Source: Clostridium saccharoperbutylacetonicum N1-4(HMT) (lineage in GTDB: Bacteria > Bacillota > Clostridia > Clostridiales > Clostridiaceae). Taken from it: a stretch of DNA of 64,000 nucleotides. Below the pieces are notes generated by a model. It was not told the DNA's origin. It saw nothing but the letters and a program-made list of their open reading frames with translations, and made no database searches. The stretch lies in contig NC_020291.1 in NCBI RefSeq assembly GCF_000340885.1, positions 1,859,001 through 1,923,000 of the forward strand, in the 5' to 3' direction. Positions 19,101 to 26,314 of this stretch are shown here, in pieces (positions within the stretch are counted from its first letter, which is position 1; each line of letters starts with the position of its first letter). A program made the translations under genes and the position numbers.

Positions 19101-19280
19101 TACACAACTCGTGCAAGTATAAATAAGGCGACAGGCAATTCTGCAACTGTATATTATAACAAAGCAGGAGGATATGTTATTATTGATGATATCACAAAAT
19201 CAGTTGTTCAAGTTAGTGATAATATAAATCCTTCTACTTGGATTCCAGATCCAAGTATAATTGACCCATTTAAACCATGA
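16116..19280 (+). CDS. Secreted polymorphic toxin: metallopeptidase-like, cell-wall-binding repeats, colicin E5-like RNase tip
   Basis: A 1054-residue protein from a TTG start with AGGGGTGG 5 bases upstream (GTG at 16107 overlaps that site). Order: signal peptide (residues 1-33, ending VMASTNG); an M91-like region with His243-Glu-x-x-His247 (LAHELTHALRGELG) and a downstream NKIRAELGYAIRTD; a Lys/Ser-rich linker; a roughly 30-residue segment near residue 382 with six Asp-Cys dipeptides and many Trp; about 21 choline/cell-wall-binding-type repeats (residues ~470-915); a hydrophobic helix; and a 90-residue tip (QMTQRGWTESTVRDIV...SATVYYNKAGGYVIIDD) resembling the colicin E5 tRNA-anticodon nuclease domain. 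It probably kills neighbours, with the adjacent gene giving immunity. Confidence 0.88.
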   Translation: MKRGNALFKKIYLVTILTMLFTILLTGIQVMASTNGQQGKVNWKSTTKDEEIDLPDGVTVDGGVWKSPTYSSAEEDTSSSKLIGTLMNSGEETGAIIAALMGVLAISASKSGANETNIETVASGNGIWVPETDREAVTKMINDAASKKYYIDENGFVKAVEGAAEDASKSSTYSSVIDRLINGSSKVVIGVDDGWVSSGENGLEANAFGSDGGITVGDNHTPQVVIVNGKDTAGSKADITLAHELTHALRGELGLKSINTEGGVNKDEEAHTIELENKIRAELGYAIRTDGDNTDGGDGSYGKFNDAASEKDWYSIIDKLQGTTTLSGNAYSNYSEGSIVGIVIKSIFSSLSDVLLKKKKKSKKSRSSSSSYSVPEYGAGFDCNSDWDCDCSWAWDCHGDCEWVSDCHRDWTAFWDTAWNSAKKGANEETNKVLTGIESIMKNFIPIILNVLGLDKSNNLDDLFNIGGKTDGWAQGKSGAWYYLKNGEKQTGWIHDTDNKWYYLDKDTGKMQTGLIYDSNFKNYYYLDEHGVMQTGWIQDEGSKDWSYFDESGARKTGWFKDGDIWYYVDKNTGKMKTGWINDDGKTYYLYSSGEMATGWVKQSDGNWYYFDGTSGEMAKNKWAQYADNSWYYLDEKGLIVKDKWEQDSNGSWFYVGSDGEMVKNTWKQQSDGTWYYLGSDGQMSTGWQQINNKWYYLGDDGKMNQYWQKINGKDYYFYSNGQMVTKWMQVDDKTYYFNADGELQPTGWINDDGKYYFLDSNNHLEKGWFKYGNSWYYLDSDGKMQTGWKQDGDKWYHLDEDGQMQVGWQEVDNNWYYFDSDGKMVVNDWGEDYKGDWFYLGLNGKMVTNQWIKYNNNWYFLRQDDGRVQKGWFSDDETKLYYLDESTGKMQTGDREINGKMCHFDEDGRFLSFDGQEKGDAELDYFAAALLGVGAYILLRNGKKIFSSNVGSEAEEAGSNIKFGSDTKSTQKLSNQMTQRGWTESTVRDIVSKPYTTRASINKATGNSATVYYNKAGGYVIIDDITKSVVQVSDNINPSTWIPDPSIIDPFKP
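17515..18860 (+). repeat. Array of about 21 cell-wall-binding repeats within the toxin gene
   Basis: About 21 units of 20-23 codons with the pattern W-Y-Y-L-D-x-(S/D)-G-x-M-x-T-G-W (e.g. NKWYYLDKDTGKMQTGL, GTWYYLGSDGQMSTGW). This is the choline/cell-wall-binding repeat family that holds secreted proteins on teichoic-acid or polysaccharide ligands of the Gram-positive wall. Units in the middle are more diverged (NKW, KDKW, KNTW ends). Confidence 0.92.
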
Positions 19281-19294
19281 TTGGAGAATATAAA

Positions 19295-19753
19295 ATGACG
19301 AAAAGCTTAAATGATTTATTAAATTCAATAAGTGTGTTAGAGAGATCAGATACTAAATATTACAAACTGAATGATTTTCATAGTGCTTTGAACAAAATGT
19401 ATGGAGAGGCAGTTGAATTAAGTGATACAATTATAACTCCATTCTATATCTGTGATTCTGGGATATTAGAGATCTATGATTACGAACTTAATATAAGATT
19501 GGTAGATCATCCTAATGAAGAATCCTTTATACTAACAAAAACTGGGAAGAAAAGTATTCATGAAATAAGCTCTGAAATTATACAGAAATTAAGTAATTGT
19601 TATTTAGAAATAGTTAAGCCACAAAGAGTTCTTTTAACGAATATGTTAGAAAAATATGTTGATTATGTAAAGACTTCTCCTGAAATCAAAGAACGAATTA
19701 GCGAATATTTACATGAGTTTGATAATGAAAAATTATATTTTGAAGTTTATTAA
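19295..19753 (+). CDS. Immunity protein for the colicin E5-like toxin (putative)
   Basis: A 152-residue acidic cytoplasmic protein (MTKSLNDLLNSISVLERSD...). The ATG at 19295 has GGAG 8 bases upstream; an ATG at 19277 overlaps the toxin stop (ATGA) and would add six residues. No enzyme motif is visible. Its place directly behind the toxin tip, and the fact that a second copy at 25792 is again directly behind a copy of the same toxin tip, strongly suggest it is the cognate immunity protein. Family name not recognised. Confidence 0.8.
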   Translation: MTKSLNDLLNSISVLERSDTKYYKLNDFHSALNKMYGEAVELSDTIITPFYICDSGILEIYDYELNIRLVDHPNEESFILTKTGKKSIHEISSEIIQKLSNCYLEIVKPQRVLLTNMLEKYVDYVKTSPEIKERISEYLHEFDNEKLYFEVY

Positions 19754-20500
19754 AATCAAAAGTAATTGAATTTTTTGCAAATATTTAGGACATATGATAT
19801 CTATTTGATGATATATTATGGAGGATATTAATTTTGATTTGAATTTGAAACTGAAGTGATTTTTTTAAACGGATGACGGTTGTCTATAGATAACCGTTTT
19901 TCTTTGTGTAAAACAAATGGAAGAAAAGAAGCTTTGCCGTTGAACAGAAAAAAGAAAGATACAAATAGTTTATTTCGTACAACATAGGATTGCAATTGTA
20001 TATTATAGAAGAAATTTAATATATTGAAAGAAAAAAAGATATAGAAAATACATTAAGAAAAGTATGTATATGAACTAAATACAATAATAGCAAAGTAAAT
20101 TTTCAAAAAAGTATTTTTTGAAAAAGGGCATGACAAACGAATTTTTTTAAAACACAAAAGATCACAAAAATTGGAATGCTATTAAGAAACCTTGTTTGTG
20201 AAACAGGTAATTCCCTAAGAAAAAATTAACCAGCTAAACATGGAATTATACCTGATATAATGATACCATTTTTTACGAGTATAGGCTGGTGGGATATATA
20301 CTAAATTATATTAAATTTGGTTAGATTCCTTTATGGAATTTAAATAAAAAACTATTTAAGATATGAAATGCATATTCCCTAACGGGCGTAGGCAGAGTAG
20401 TAAATAAGAATATTAAAAATAATAAGAAGTGTAATGTTCGTTAGAAAGATAAATAGTTTCTATCAAATGTTACAACTAGATTATACAAGGAGGATATAAA
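19754..20500 (+). other. Long spacer after the first immunity gene
   Basis: Positions 19754-19858 repeat (almost identically) at 26251-26355, including a short reading frame starting MEDINFDLNLKLK at 19818 that stops early. A strong hairpin with T tract follows (19876-19901). From 19902 to 20470 no gene is seen; the sequence is AT-rich with scattered short frames, ending in AAGGAGGAT of the next gene. A promoter for the immunity array may lie here, but none could be fixed. Confidence 0.55.
19876..19901 (+). terminator. Rho-independent terminator after toxin/immunity unit
   Basis: ACGGTT (19876-19881) pairs with AACCGT (19892-19897), extended by GTCTATAGAT in the loop side, followed by a T run. 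The second copy of the module at 26.3 kb lacks this hairpin because the sequences diverge at about 19858. Confidence 0.8.
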
Positions 20501-21034
20501 ATGTTTTCAATAGAGTATTTGATATTAAAAGAAGAAATTGAGAGAGTGTCTAACATCACAAATATTAAAGAGTTTGATACAGAGTTAAACACTATAGAAG
20601 GACAAATTAGTTTAAGTTTTAATGATGAAATAGAAGGATTTGTAGATAAAGACATACCTTATGCAGATGAATTATTGTTTACCTGGTTTAAAAGATTAAA
20701 TAAGGTTTTGATTTATTTACAAACGAATGAATTTGTGGCACTAAGTATACCTGAAAGGGATAATGTCTGGTTTGAGTTTAAGAGAAAAGAAAATTTATTA
20801 GTAATTAATAAAGTTAAATCTGAACAGCAAACTAGTGTATATGATTTTGTTACAATAACACCAATAAAAAATATTGGAGTATTATGGCAGGAAGTAATTG
20901 TTATGGAAGAATTCTATAACAAAATAATTAATAAAACAAAGAAATTGCTTAATGATATTAAGTCGTATAATGCTATACTTGTGAATTCATTAGAGTATAA
21001 GGAGTTAAAAGAAATATTAGAAAAAGCACAATAA
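20501..21034 (+). CDS. Putative orphan immunity protein
   Basis: A 177-residue acidic cytoplasmic protein with ACAAGGAGGATAT as ribosome binding site. It has no signal peptide and no membrane helix. Motifs such as DELLFTWFKRLNKVLIYL and NNVWFEF-like 'RDNVWFEFKRKENLLV' suggest an alpha/beta protein, but no family is recognised. It stands alone, with no toxin tip detectable in front of it, and is flanked by long non-coding stretches inside the immunity array. The immunity role is inferred from location, size and composition. Confidence 0.6.
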   Translation: MFSIEYLILKEEIERVSNITNIKEFDTELNTIEGQISLSFNDEIEGFVDKDIPYADELLFTWFKRLNKVLIYLQTNEFVALSIPERDNVWFEFKRKENLLVINKVKSEQQTSVYDFVTITPIKNIGVLWQEVIVMEEFYNKIINKTKKLLNDIKSYNAILVNSLEYKELKEILEKAQ

Positions 21035-21537
21035 TTCTAATATACTTATTTTAAATTTAAATAGTATTGAGAATATGGTGTTTCTAGGAAATACAATTAA
21101 TAGGTATTAATATATTACTAAAAATTTATTCAATATCTCGAAGATATTAGTTTGAAAATATAAAAATATTCTGCATAATTAGACTTCTGTATTAATTTTG
21201 GTAGCAACAATAAGAAAAATATATTTTAAAAGCTGTAACAATTATTAAAAATAGGTTTCAATGCTTGTTGCTATTGAAATATATATAGCTTTGTAAAAGT
21301 TTTTTATGTCTGATTCAAGTAAAAAGTAAAATTCTAATGGATGCCATAAAGGTGTCTATTAGAGTTTTTTTTCAAGGTCTAACTTGGATACAATAGGATA
21401 TAGCTTAGGCGTACTTTGGACGTAGGAAATTTAGTAAAATAAATGATTTGGTTGTATGAACAGTTTGCTATGATCTAAATCTACTCAATTTGTGACCTAT
21501 ATACAACATAAATATAAAAATTCAAGACTAACATTGT
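21035..21537 (+). repeat. Module-boundary spacer, copy 1
   Basis: Positions 21230-21455 are related to 22933-23168: both carry a 'GGTTTCAATGC' block, a terminator hairpin (here 21331-21372, ATTCTAATGG.../GTGTCTATTAGAG with eight T) and then AAGGTCTAACTTGGATAC followed by ATAGGA-ATAGCTT. CTGCATAAT at 21171 also recurs at other module boundaries (28126, 29276). No gene is seen. These are probably remnants of recombination between toxin cassettes. Confidence 0.6.
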
Positions 21538-22128
21538 ATGACATCTATACCATGGGGTGGATTTGGTACATTACTTAAAATAGGACTAATTAAGGCCGGA
21601 GAAAAAATAATTGTAAAACAAGCAGAAAAAGAAGTAATTAATACAGTAGATAAAGAAATAGTGAATAAATTAGATAAAGAAATAGTTGAACAATTGGGTA
21701 AGGATGCTACTAAGGGGGTAGGTAATCCTAAGATAATACGTAGTGTAGGCAATGATATTCTTGATATAATGGAAAGTAATGGTGGCCATACATTAGAAAA
21801 ACATGTGTCTAAATCTAATGAAGATTTGATAAAAAGAGCCATACAGGAAGATGTTGAAGCTGCTACATGTTATACTAATAAAAGTACTGCAACAAAAGCT
21901 GTACAAGAAAATTTAAGAAAAAATGCTGATGAAATTTCTAAATGGTTAAATGAAGAAAGCACTGGTAAAAAGATTTTTGATGTTGAACATGAATATAGTA
22001 TAGGAAAAGGTGTATTAGAAAATAGTAAACAAGTTATGTATAATTTATCAAAATCAAGAGTAGTTTTAATAAGAGATAGTTCTTCAGAATTAGGGTTTAG
22101 GATACTAACATCTTTTCCGTTGCCATAA
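21538..22128 (+). CDS. Orphan toxin cassette: pretoxin linker plus RNase A-like CdiA-CT domain
   Basis: A 196-residue protein without signal peptide or ribosome binding site. Residues 1-60 (MTSIPWGGFGTLLKIGLIKA...) are a linker that recurs almost unchanged at 26803. Residues 61-196 match the bacterial CdiA-CT RNase A-like domain: GHTLEKHV with His84 and His89, a 'TNKSTATKAVQENLRKN' helix, a 'KIFDVEHEYSIGKGV' strand pair and the terminal RVVLIRDSS...ILTSFPLP. Such domains degrade RNA. It looks like a displaced C-terminal end of a larger toxin, not an independently expressed gene. Its immunity gene follows. Confidence 0.82.
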   Translation: MTSIPWGGFGTLLKIGLIKAGEKIIVKQAEKEVINTVDKEIVNKLDKEIVEQLGKDATKGVGNPKIIRSVGNDILDIMESNGGHTLEKHVSKSNEDLIKRAIQEDVEAATCYTNKSTATKAVQENLRKNADEISKWLNEESTGKKIFDVEHEYSIGKGVLENSKQVMYNLSKSRVVLIRDSSSELGFRILTSFPLP

Positions 22129-22150
22129 AAATTATATGAGGAGAGTTAGA

Positions 22151-22426
22151 ATGATTGATGAAAAACAATTAAATAAATTAAGATATTTTCTTGAATGCTA
22201 TTTTAATGTAAGTGCTGATTATTCGGAATTAGATAGTCTTATTAAAGAGTATAAGAAAATTGAAAACAGAGAATACATTGAGGATTTAAAAGAGGAAATT
22301 AAATTAGCATTGTTGGCCAATAATATAGAATTTCTTAGAGGCTTTATAAAAAAATATGGTATGAGAAACATAAAAAATGATGATAAAATCATATGGCTTT
22401 TGAATAACATAAGAGATAATATTTAA
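22151..22426 (+). CDS. CdiI-like immunity protein for the RNase A-like toxin
   Basis: A 91-residue protein that resembles the contact-dependent inhibition immunity family found with RNase A-like CdiA-CT toxins: FLECYFNVSADYSELDSLI near the start, a helix of alternating Glu/Leu, and a closing IIWLLNNIRDNI. GAGGAGAG is 6 bases before the ATG at 22151; an ATG at 22136 overlaps that site. It follows the orphan toxin by 22 bp. Role inferred from family resemblance and position. Confidence 0.78.
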   Translation: MIDEKQLNKLRYFLECYFNVSADYSELDSLIKEYKKIENREYIEDLKEEIKLALLANNIEFLRGFIKKYGMRNIKNDDKIIWLLNNIRDNI

Positions 22427-22451
22427 AACTATATTTCACCTAAAAATTATT

Positions 22452-22697
22452 ATGATTATGATATATAATGAGTGGATTGGAATGGAGAAAGAGTTATTAT
22501 TTGAAAATATTGAAATAGAAGCATATATCCATGGAAAAGTGTTATATACTAGCGAATTATTAACAAGATCTATATATGATGATATTTGTTATTTTAAAAA
22601 TGCTACAGATGTATGTATAAATAGAGATGTTGAATGTTTAGAGAAAGTAAGAGATATAGCTTTATATGACAAAGATTGGAGATGTTGCTATAGCTAA
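22452..22697 (+). CDS. Small hypothetical protein in the immunity array
   Basis: An 81-residue acidic frame (MIMIYNEWIGMEKELLFENIEIEAYIHGKVLYT...) ending RCCYS. There is no convincing ribosome binding site, and Met at codon 11 could also be the start. It may be a shortened immunity protein whose C-terminus was replaced by recombination, because the module-boundary repeat begins shortly after it. No family recognised; low confidence that it is a working gene. Confidence 0.4.
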   Translation: MIMIYNEWIGMEKELLFENIEIEAYIHGKVLYTSELLTRSIYDDICYFKNATDVCINRDVECLEKVRDIALYDKDWRCCYS

Positions 22698-23286
22698 CAA
22701 GTGAAGGTTTATTGAAGAATAAAGATAGAAAAGTATTTATAAAATAGTTATCTATATGAGTTAAGAATTACTAAATAAGCTCAAAACTTAATGAATATTT
22801 ATAAGTAAACCAACTGAATAAAGAAAGAAATTTGAGGAATAAAATAGAAAGAATCATATTAGTTATCAATTTTACTGTATAATAATAATTCTGTAGTAAG
22901 TCTGCAGTTAACTGAGAGAAAAATATACTATAAAAGTAACAAACAGCTATCAAAAGAGGTTTCAATGCCGATTGCAATAGAAACATAGGTCCTTCTGTAA
23001 AAACTTCTTTTAGTCTGATTTAAGCTAATAACAAAATTCCAATGGATACTGTAAAGGTATCTGTTGGGATTTTTTTGAAGGTCTAACTTGGATACGATAG
23101 GACATAGCTTGGACGAACCTTGGATTTGGGAAATATAGTGAAATAAATAGTTTTGGCGTATAGATCTAAGTTTAAAGGTAATTCAGCTATGGAAAAAATA
23201 TTAAATAATAAAATAAAGAATGAAGAATTCATATGCTGATATAAATAAAATAGAGGAATTGTTTAAACTATTTGGGGGTATAGATA
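22698..23286 (+). repeat. Module-boundary spacer, copy 2, with terminator and toxin-tail remnant
   Basis: Positions 22933-23168 are a diverged copy of 21230-21455. A terminator hairpin CCAATGGATAC (23039-23049) / GTATCTGTTGG (23057-23067) with T tract is visible; its stem differs from copy 1 yet still pairs. Directly before the next gene, a frame ending ADINKIEELFKLFGGIDNVE (stop at about 23293) is the tail of a lost protein, probably a toxin tip. Confidence 0.6.
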
Positions 23287-23691
23287 ATGTAGAGTAGTAA
23301 TGAAACAATAAGTAAAATTTTAAATGTAAAGAGTGAGGAGATAGATATAAAATGTGAGTTGGATAAATGGTATGTTATGTTGCTAAATAAGACAATAGAG
23401 GAAATAAATATTAGTGATATTTCCAGAATGCTAAGACAAGATATATTGATAGCTGTTAGTAAGTCAATAGAAATTTTAAATATAAATCCATTAGCTGGAG
23501 AGATGTATGATGGACAATTATTAGAGTTACTCTATTCAGTAGATTTAAACAAATATAAAGAATATGTTAATAAAATTAAAGATATTCTCATAAAGATAAA
23601 AAATAATATAGATAGCTTTGAATGGATATGTACTGATGATTCTAAAGAATATTTAGAGATTTTAGAGAAATATTTGAAAAAAATTAGTTGA
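23287..23691 (+). pseudogene. CdiI-type immunity gene with an amber codon at position 2
   Basis: The frame encodes a contact-dependent-inhibition immunity protein: LDKWYVMLLNKTIEEI, then the family hallmarks ISDISRMLRQDIL and NPLAGEMYDGQLLELL. The natural start appears to be the ATG at 23287 (TTTGGGGGT 8 bases upstream), but the second codon is TAG (23290-23292). Downstream the frame is open (SSNETISKILNVK...). Translation could restart at TTG 23359, giving 110 residues, but its ribosome binding site is poorly placed. A strong terminator follows at 23712. The gene is therefore either damaged or read from a secondary start. Confidence 0.65.
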
Positions 23692-23711
23692 ATGATTATT
23701 AATGTTTATAT

Positions 23712-23762
23712 GGAAACTTCAATAGATAATAACAACTTGTCTATTGGAGTTTTCCTTTTTTG
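23712..23762 (+). terminator. Rho-independent terminator
   Basis: A long stem: GGAAACTTCAATAGATAA pairs with TTGTCTATTGGAGTTTTCC around a short loop, followed by TTTTTT. Confidence 0.85.
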
Positions 23763-23853
23763 TATGCCAATAGTATATAATTATAGATATATATTTATGA
23801 CACCTAGTGCGATTAATCTATGAGTAAGCCGGAAAAAAAGAGTTTGAAATTGA

Positions 23854-24060
23854 GGTGATTTAGATGCAGATTCAAAACCTTACATTGGATGAGTGGAAAT
23901 TGGAGTAGGTAAAATTGTTGGAAGACAGTCAGCTGATGGTAAAGTAAGATGGAGATTAGATTTTTCCCATGAAGAAGGTCCTAATGCCACAAAATTTGCG
24001 ATCCCATTTGAAGGCGATATTAGTTCAGTTGAATTGATATTTAAGTATTTAAATAGTTAG
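23854..24060 (+). pseudogene. Decayed orphan toxin tip
   Basis: An open frame interrupted by TGA at 23890 ends ...GKIVGRQSADGKVRWRLDF, HEEGPNATKFAIPFEG and ISSVELIFKYLNS. The 'G-K-V-R-W-R-x-D' and terminal 'K-x-A-I-P-F-E-G' pattern is typical of the very C-terminal end of secreted nuclease-type polymorphic toxins, though the exact family is not assigned. There is no start codon and the catalytic part is largely missing. The next gene is an immunity gene, in line with a toxin-tip/immunity pair that has decayed on the toxin side. Confidence 0.6.
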
Positions 24061-24062
24061 GA

Positions 24063-24455
24063 GAAAAATTATATGAAGAATGCTTAGTAGCTCTAGGGAA
24101 TAATGCTCAGGCTATGAGTAGAAAAGAAACAAAAGATATTTTTGGAGAAATGATTGGTTATTTTTCGATGACTTCTTGGGGAAGGATAGATTTAAACAAA
24201 ATTAATAGGAAAATAAGAGCAGATTCAATTCATGAAGGAATTAATAAGCTTAAGGAAGAAAACTTAATAGATAGGGATGTATATATACTGTGGGATGAAG
24301 CATCATTACCAGCTATTAAGACAGAAATTGAAAGTGTTATAAATGTAATATATGATATTACTGCAGTTAGTTTTGATACATGGATTTTTTGTCCATCAAA
24401 GAAATACTTGATAGAGTTTTATCATGAACATGAAATAACTATATGTCTTAAATAG
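24063..24455 (+). CDS. CDI toxin immunity protein (start unclear)
   Basis: The frame is open from 24057 and reads EKLYEECLVALGNNAQAM before the first Met (24114), followed by SRKETKDIFGEMIGYFSMTSWGRIDLNKI and the ending FDTWIFCPSKKYLIEFYHE. This matches the known CDI toxin immunity family, in which the 'LYEECL.ALG' helix belongs to the protein. The natural start seems to be missing (only GGAGAAAAATT is present), so either the gene is broken at its 5' end or it is translated from 24114 without its first helix (113 residues). Confidence 0.68.
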   Translation, partial: EKLYEECLVALGNNAQAMSRKETKDIFGEMIGYFSMTSWGRIDLNKINRKIRADSIHEGINKLKEENLIDRDVYILWDEASLPAIKTEIESVINVIYDITAVSFDTWIFCPSKKYLIEFYHEHEITICLK

Positions 24456-24496
24456 TTGCATTTTAATGACTTGGGTTAATGAGCTTGAAAAATGCT

Positions 24497-24574
24497 TACT
24501 ATATTTTTAGAGAAGGTGAAGGTTATTTCTTATTGGATTTAACTACAGATTTATTAAGTCCTAAAAAGCCATAA
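24497..24574 (+). pseudogene. Remnant of a toxin C-terminus
   Basis: An open segment reading YYIFREGEGYFLLDLTTDLL and stopping after SPKKP. It lacks a start and is only about 25 codons long. It sits immediately before a small immunity-like gene, as do the other toxin-tip remnants of this region. Confidence 0.45.
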
Positions 24575-24592
24575 TAATGGGGGTTTTAATAT

Positions 24593-24784
24593 ATGAATTT
24601 AAGTGTTGAAGAGGCTTATCTTGCAATGGTTGATTTTTTAGAAAAATATTATGAAAGAACTAATTCTGATGATATTGGTAGTTTGTTAAGTAATATGATC
24701 CTTATAAAAAAAGAAACTACAGCAGACCCAGCTACTTGGGAGGATTGGTTACAAGCTATTGATAATATAAGGAATAAAAAATAA
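24593..24784 (+). CDS. Small immunity-type protein
   Basis: A 63-residue acidic protein (MNLSVEEAYLAMVDFLEKYY...RTNSDDIGSLLSNMILI...DPATWEDWLQAI) preceded by GGGGGTTTT. The 'YERTNSDDIGSLL' and 'ADPATWEDWL' motifs belong to a common small-protein family that I know from polymorphic toxin immunity loci; it has no enzymatic motif. It lies just after a toxin-tail remnant. Good confidence that it is a real gene, moderate for the immunity role. Confidence 0.72.
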   Translation: MNLSVEEAYLAMVDFLEKYYERTNSDDIGSLLSNMILIKKETTADPATWEDWLQAIDNIRNKK

Positions 24785-24869
24785 TAATTAATTTAGAAAA
24801 ATAGCATTACTAATAGAAATTAAAGTTATTTAATTGTAAACGTCAAAGAATTGATATGTAGTAGTATAA

Positions 24870-24994
24870 AATTAAATGATAAAGGAACAGTGAAACCAAG
24901 CTTAGATACAGGTGGTCAATTAACATCATGGATTCAAATTTATACTGATTCAAAAGGAAATTTGATTACAACATATCCAGTTATAGCACCTTAA
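24870..24994 (+). pseudogene. Remnant of an orphan toxin tip
   Basis: An open frame without start: KLNDKGTVKPSLDTGGQLTS, then WIQIYTDSKGNLITTYPVIAP and a stop. The closing 'T-x-G-N-L-I-T-x-Y-P' is the usual end of small secreted RNase-type toxin domains. The upstream part is absent. An immunity-like gene starts 11 bases later. Confidence 0.55.
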
Positions 24995-25004
24995 TATACT
25001 ATAA

Positions 25005-25526
25005 ATGAAAGGATACAAGATAATTATGTTAGATAAGGAAATTATTTTATGGGATGAGTGTATTGAAATATTTAAAAAAGTAAGTAATAAAAGGCTAAAT
25101 GAATTTTTAGATGAGATGGTGTTATTTATTACTAAGCACAAAATGAGTTTTAATGAAGTTGCAGATTTGAATTTTTTAGAGTTTATTTGCAGTATTGATT
25201 CTAATAAATTTATTATAGGAACAACTGGTGATAACTTTGAGGGACTTTCTAAAAAGTACATTAATACTAAACAACCAACTCTAAGAGAAATATTGAAAAT
25301 TATATCTAATACAATTTGGGACTTAACAACAATTACAACAGATGAAATATGCCCACATTGTAAAAGTGATAATTTGAGAATATTAACTGATTTTAAAAAA
25401 GAGAATATTTATAAATCATGTGAAACATGTTTTTGGATTGAATGTAATGGGAAGGCGTATGTAAGGCCACAAGATCTTTTCCCAGCTGACAAAGATATAA
25501 TATCAAGGTTAAAAGAAAATACATAA
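25005..25526 (+). CDS. Putative immunity protein with zinc-ribbon end
   Basis: A 173-residue cytoplasmic protein. The C-terminal third holds Cys-Pro-His-Cys ... Ser-Cys-Glu-Thr-Cys (ICPHCKSDN, KSCETCFW), a four-cysteine zinc ribbon, then ECNGKAYVRPQDLFPA. The N-terminal part is alpha-helical with no motif. Start uncertain: ATG at 25005 lacks a clear ribosome binding site; ATG at 25026 has AAAGGA at a long distance. It follows a toxin-tip remnant by 11 bases. Immunity role inferred from position. Confidence 0.65.
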   Translation: MKGYKIIMLDKEIILWDECIEIFKKVSNKRLNEFLDEMVLFITKHKMSFNEVADLNFLEFICSIDSNKFIIGTTGDNFEGLSKKYINTKQPTLREILKIISNTIWDLTTITTDEICPHCKSDNLRILTDFKKENIYKSCETCFWIECNGKAYVRPQDLFPADKDIISRLKENT

Positions 25527-25595
25527 AACTAAATGCATAATAATTATTAAACTGAGTTCATAAAAAATAAAATGATTCAATTTATTATAAGTATA

Positions 25596-25777
25596 CTTAC
25601 ACAACTCGTGAAAGTATAAATAAGGCGACAGGCAATTCTGCAACTGTATATTATAACGAAGCAGGAGGATATGTTATTATTGATGATATCACAAAATCAG
25701 TTGTTCAAATTAGTGATAATGTAAATCCTTCTGCTTGGATTCTAGATCCAAGCAGAATTGACAAATGTAAACCATGA
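25596..25777 (+). pseudogene. Orphan, start-less copy of the colicin E5-like toxin tip
   Basis: Nucleotides 25596-25777 copy 19100-19280 of the main toxin with few changes. The product would be TYTTRESINKATGNSATVYY, then NEAGGYVIIDD and a modified end (SAWILDPSRIDKCKP). The frame is open from 25571 but has no start codon, and the first part of the RNase domain (QMTQRGWTES) is missing. It is immediately followed by the second copy of the cognate immunity gene. It could act as a donor sequence for recombination into the full-length toxin. Confidence 0.85.
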
Positions 25778-25791
25778 TTGGAGAAGGTAAA

Positions 25792-26250
25792 ATGACAGAA
25801 AGCTTAAATGATTTATTAAACTCAATAAGTGTGTTAGAGAGATCAGATACTAAATATTACAAACTGAATGATTTTCATAGTGCTTTGAACAAAATGTATG
25901 GAGAGGCAGTTGAATTAAGTGATACAATTATAACTCCATTCTATATCTGTGATTCTGGGATATTAGAGATCTATGATTACGAACTTAATATAAGATTGGT
26001 CGACAGCCATAATAAAGAAGCCTTGATATTAACAAAAACTGGGAAGAAAAGTATTAATGAAGTAAATCCTGAAATTGTACAGAAATTAACTAATTGTTAT
26101 TTAGAAATAGTGAAACCACAAAGAGTTCTTTTAACGAATATATTAGAAAAATATGTTGATTATGTAAAGACTTCTCCTCAAATCAAAGAACGAATTAGCG
26201 AATATTTACATGAGTTTGATAATGAAAAATTATATTTTGAAGTTTATTAA
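25792..26250 (+). CDS. Second copy of the E5-type immunity protein
   Basis: A 152-residue protein about 90% identical to the product of 19295-19753. Differences cluster at residues about 74-105 (DHPNEESFI versus DSHNKEALI; HEISSEII versus NEVNPEIV). It starts at ATG 25792 with GGAGAAGG 6 bases upstream; the ATG at 25774 overlaps the toxin-tip stop codon. The difference cluster and the altered toxin tail suggest that toxin and immunity copies have diverged together. Confidence 0.8.
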   Translation: MTESLNDLLNSISVLERSDTKYYKLNDFHSALNKMYGEAVELSDTIITPFYICDSGILEIYDYELNIRLVDSHNKEALILTKTGKKSINEVNPEIVQKLTNCYLEIVKPQRVLLTNILEKYVDYVKTSPQIKERISEYLHEFDNEKLYFEVY

Positions 26251-26314
26251 AATCAAAGGTAATTGAATTTTTTGCAAATATTTAGGACATATGATATCTA
26301 TTTGATTATATAGT

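Noticed and set aside
22771..22986. A 71-codon minus-strand frame
   Set aside because: It lies in the degenerate spacer between immunity modules, with no start signal and no recognisable product.
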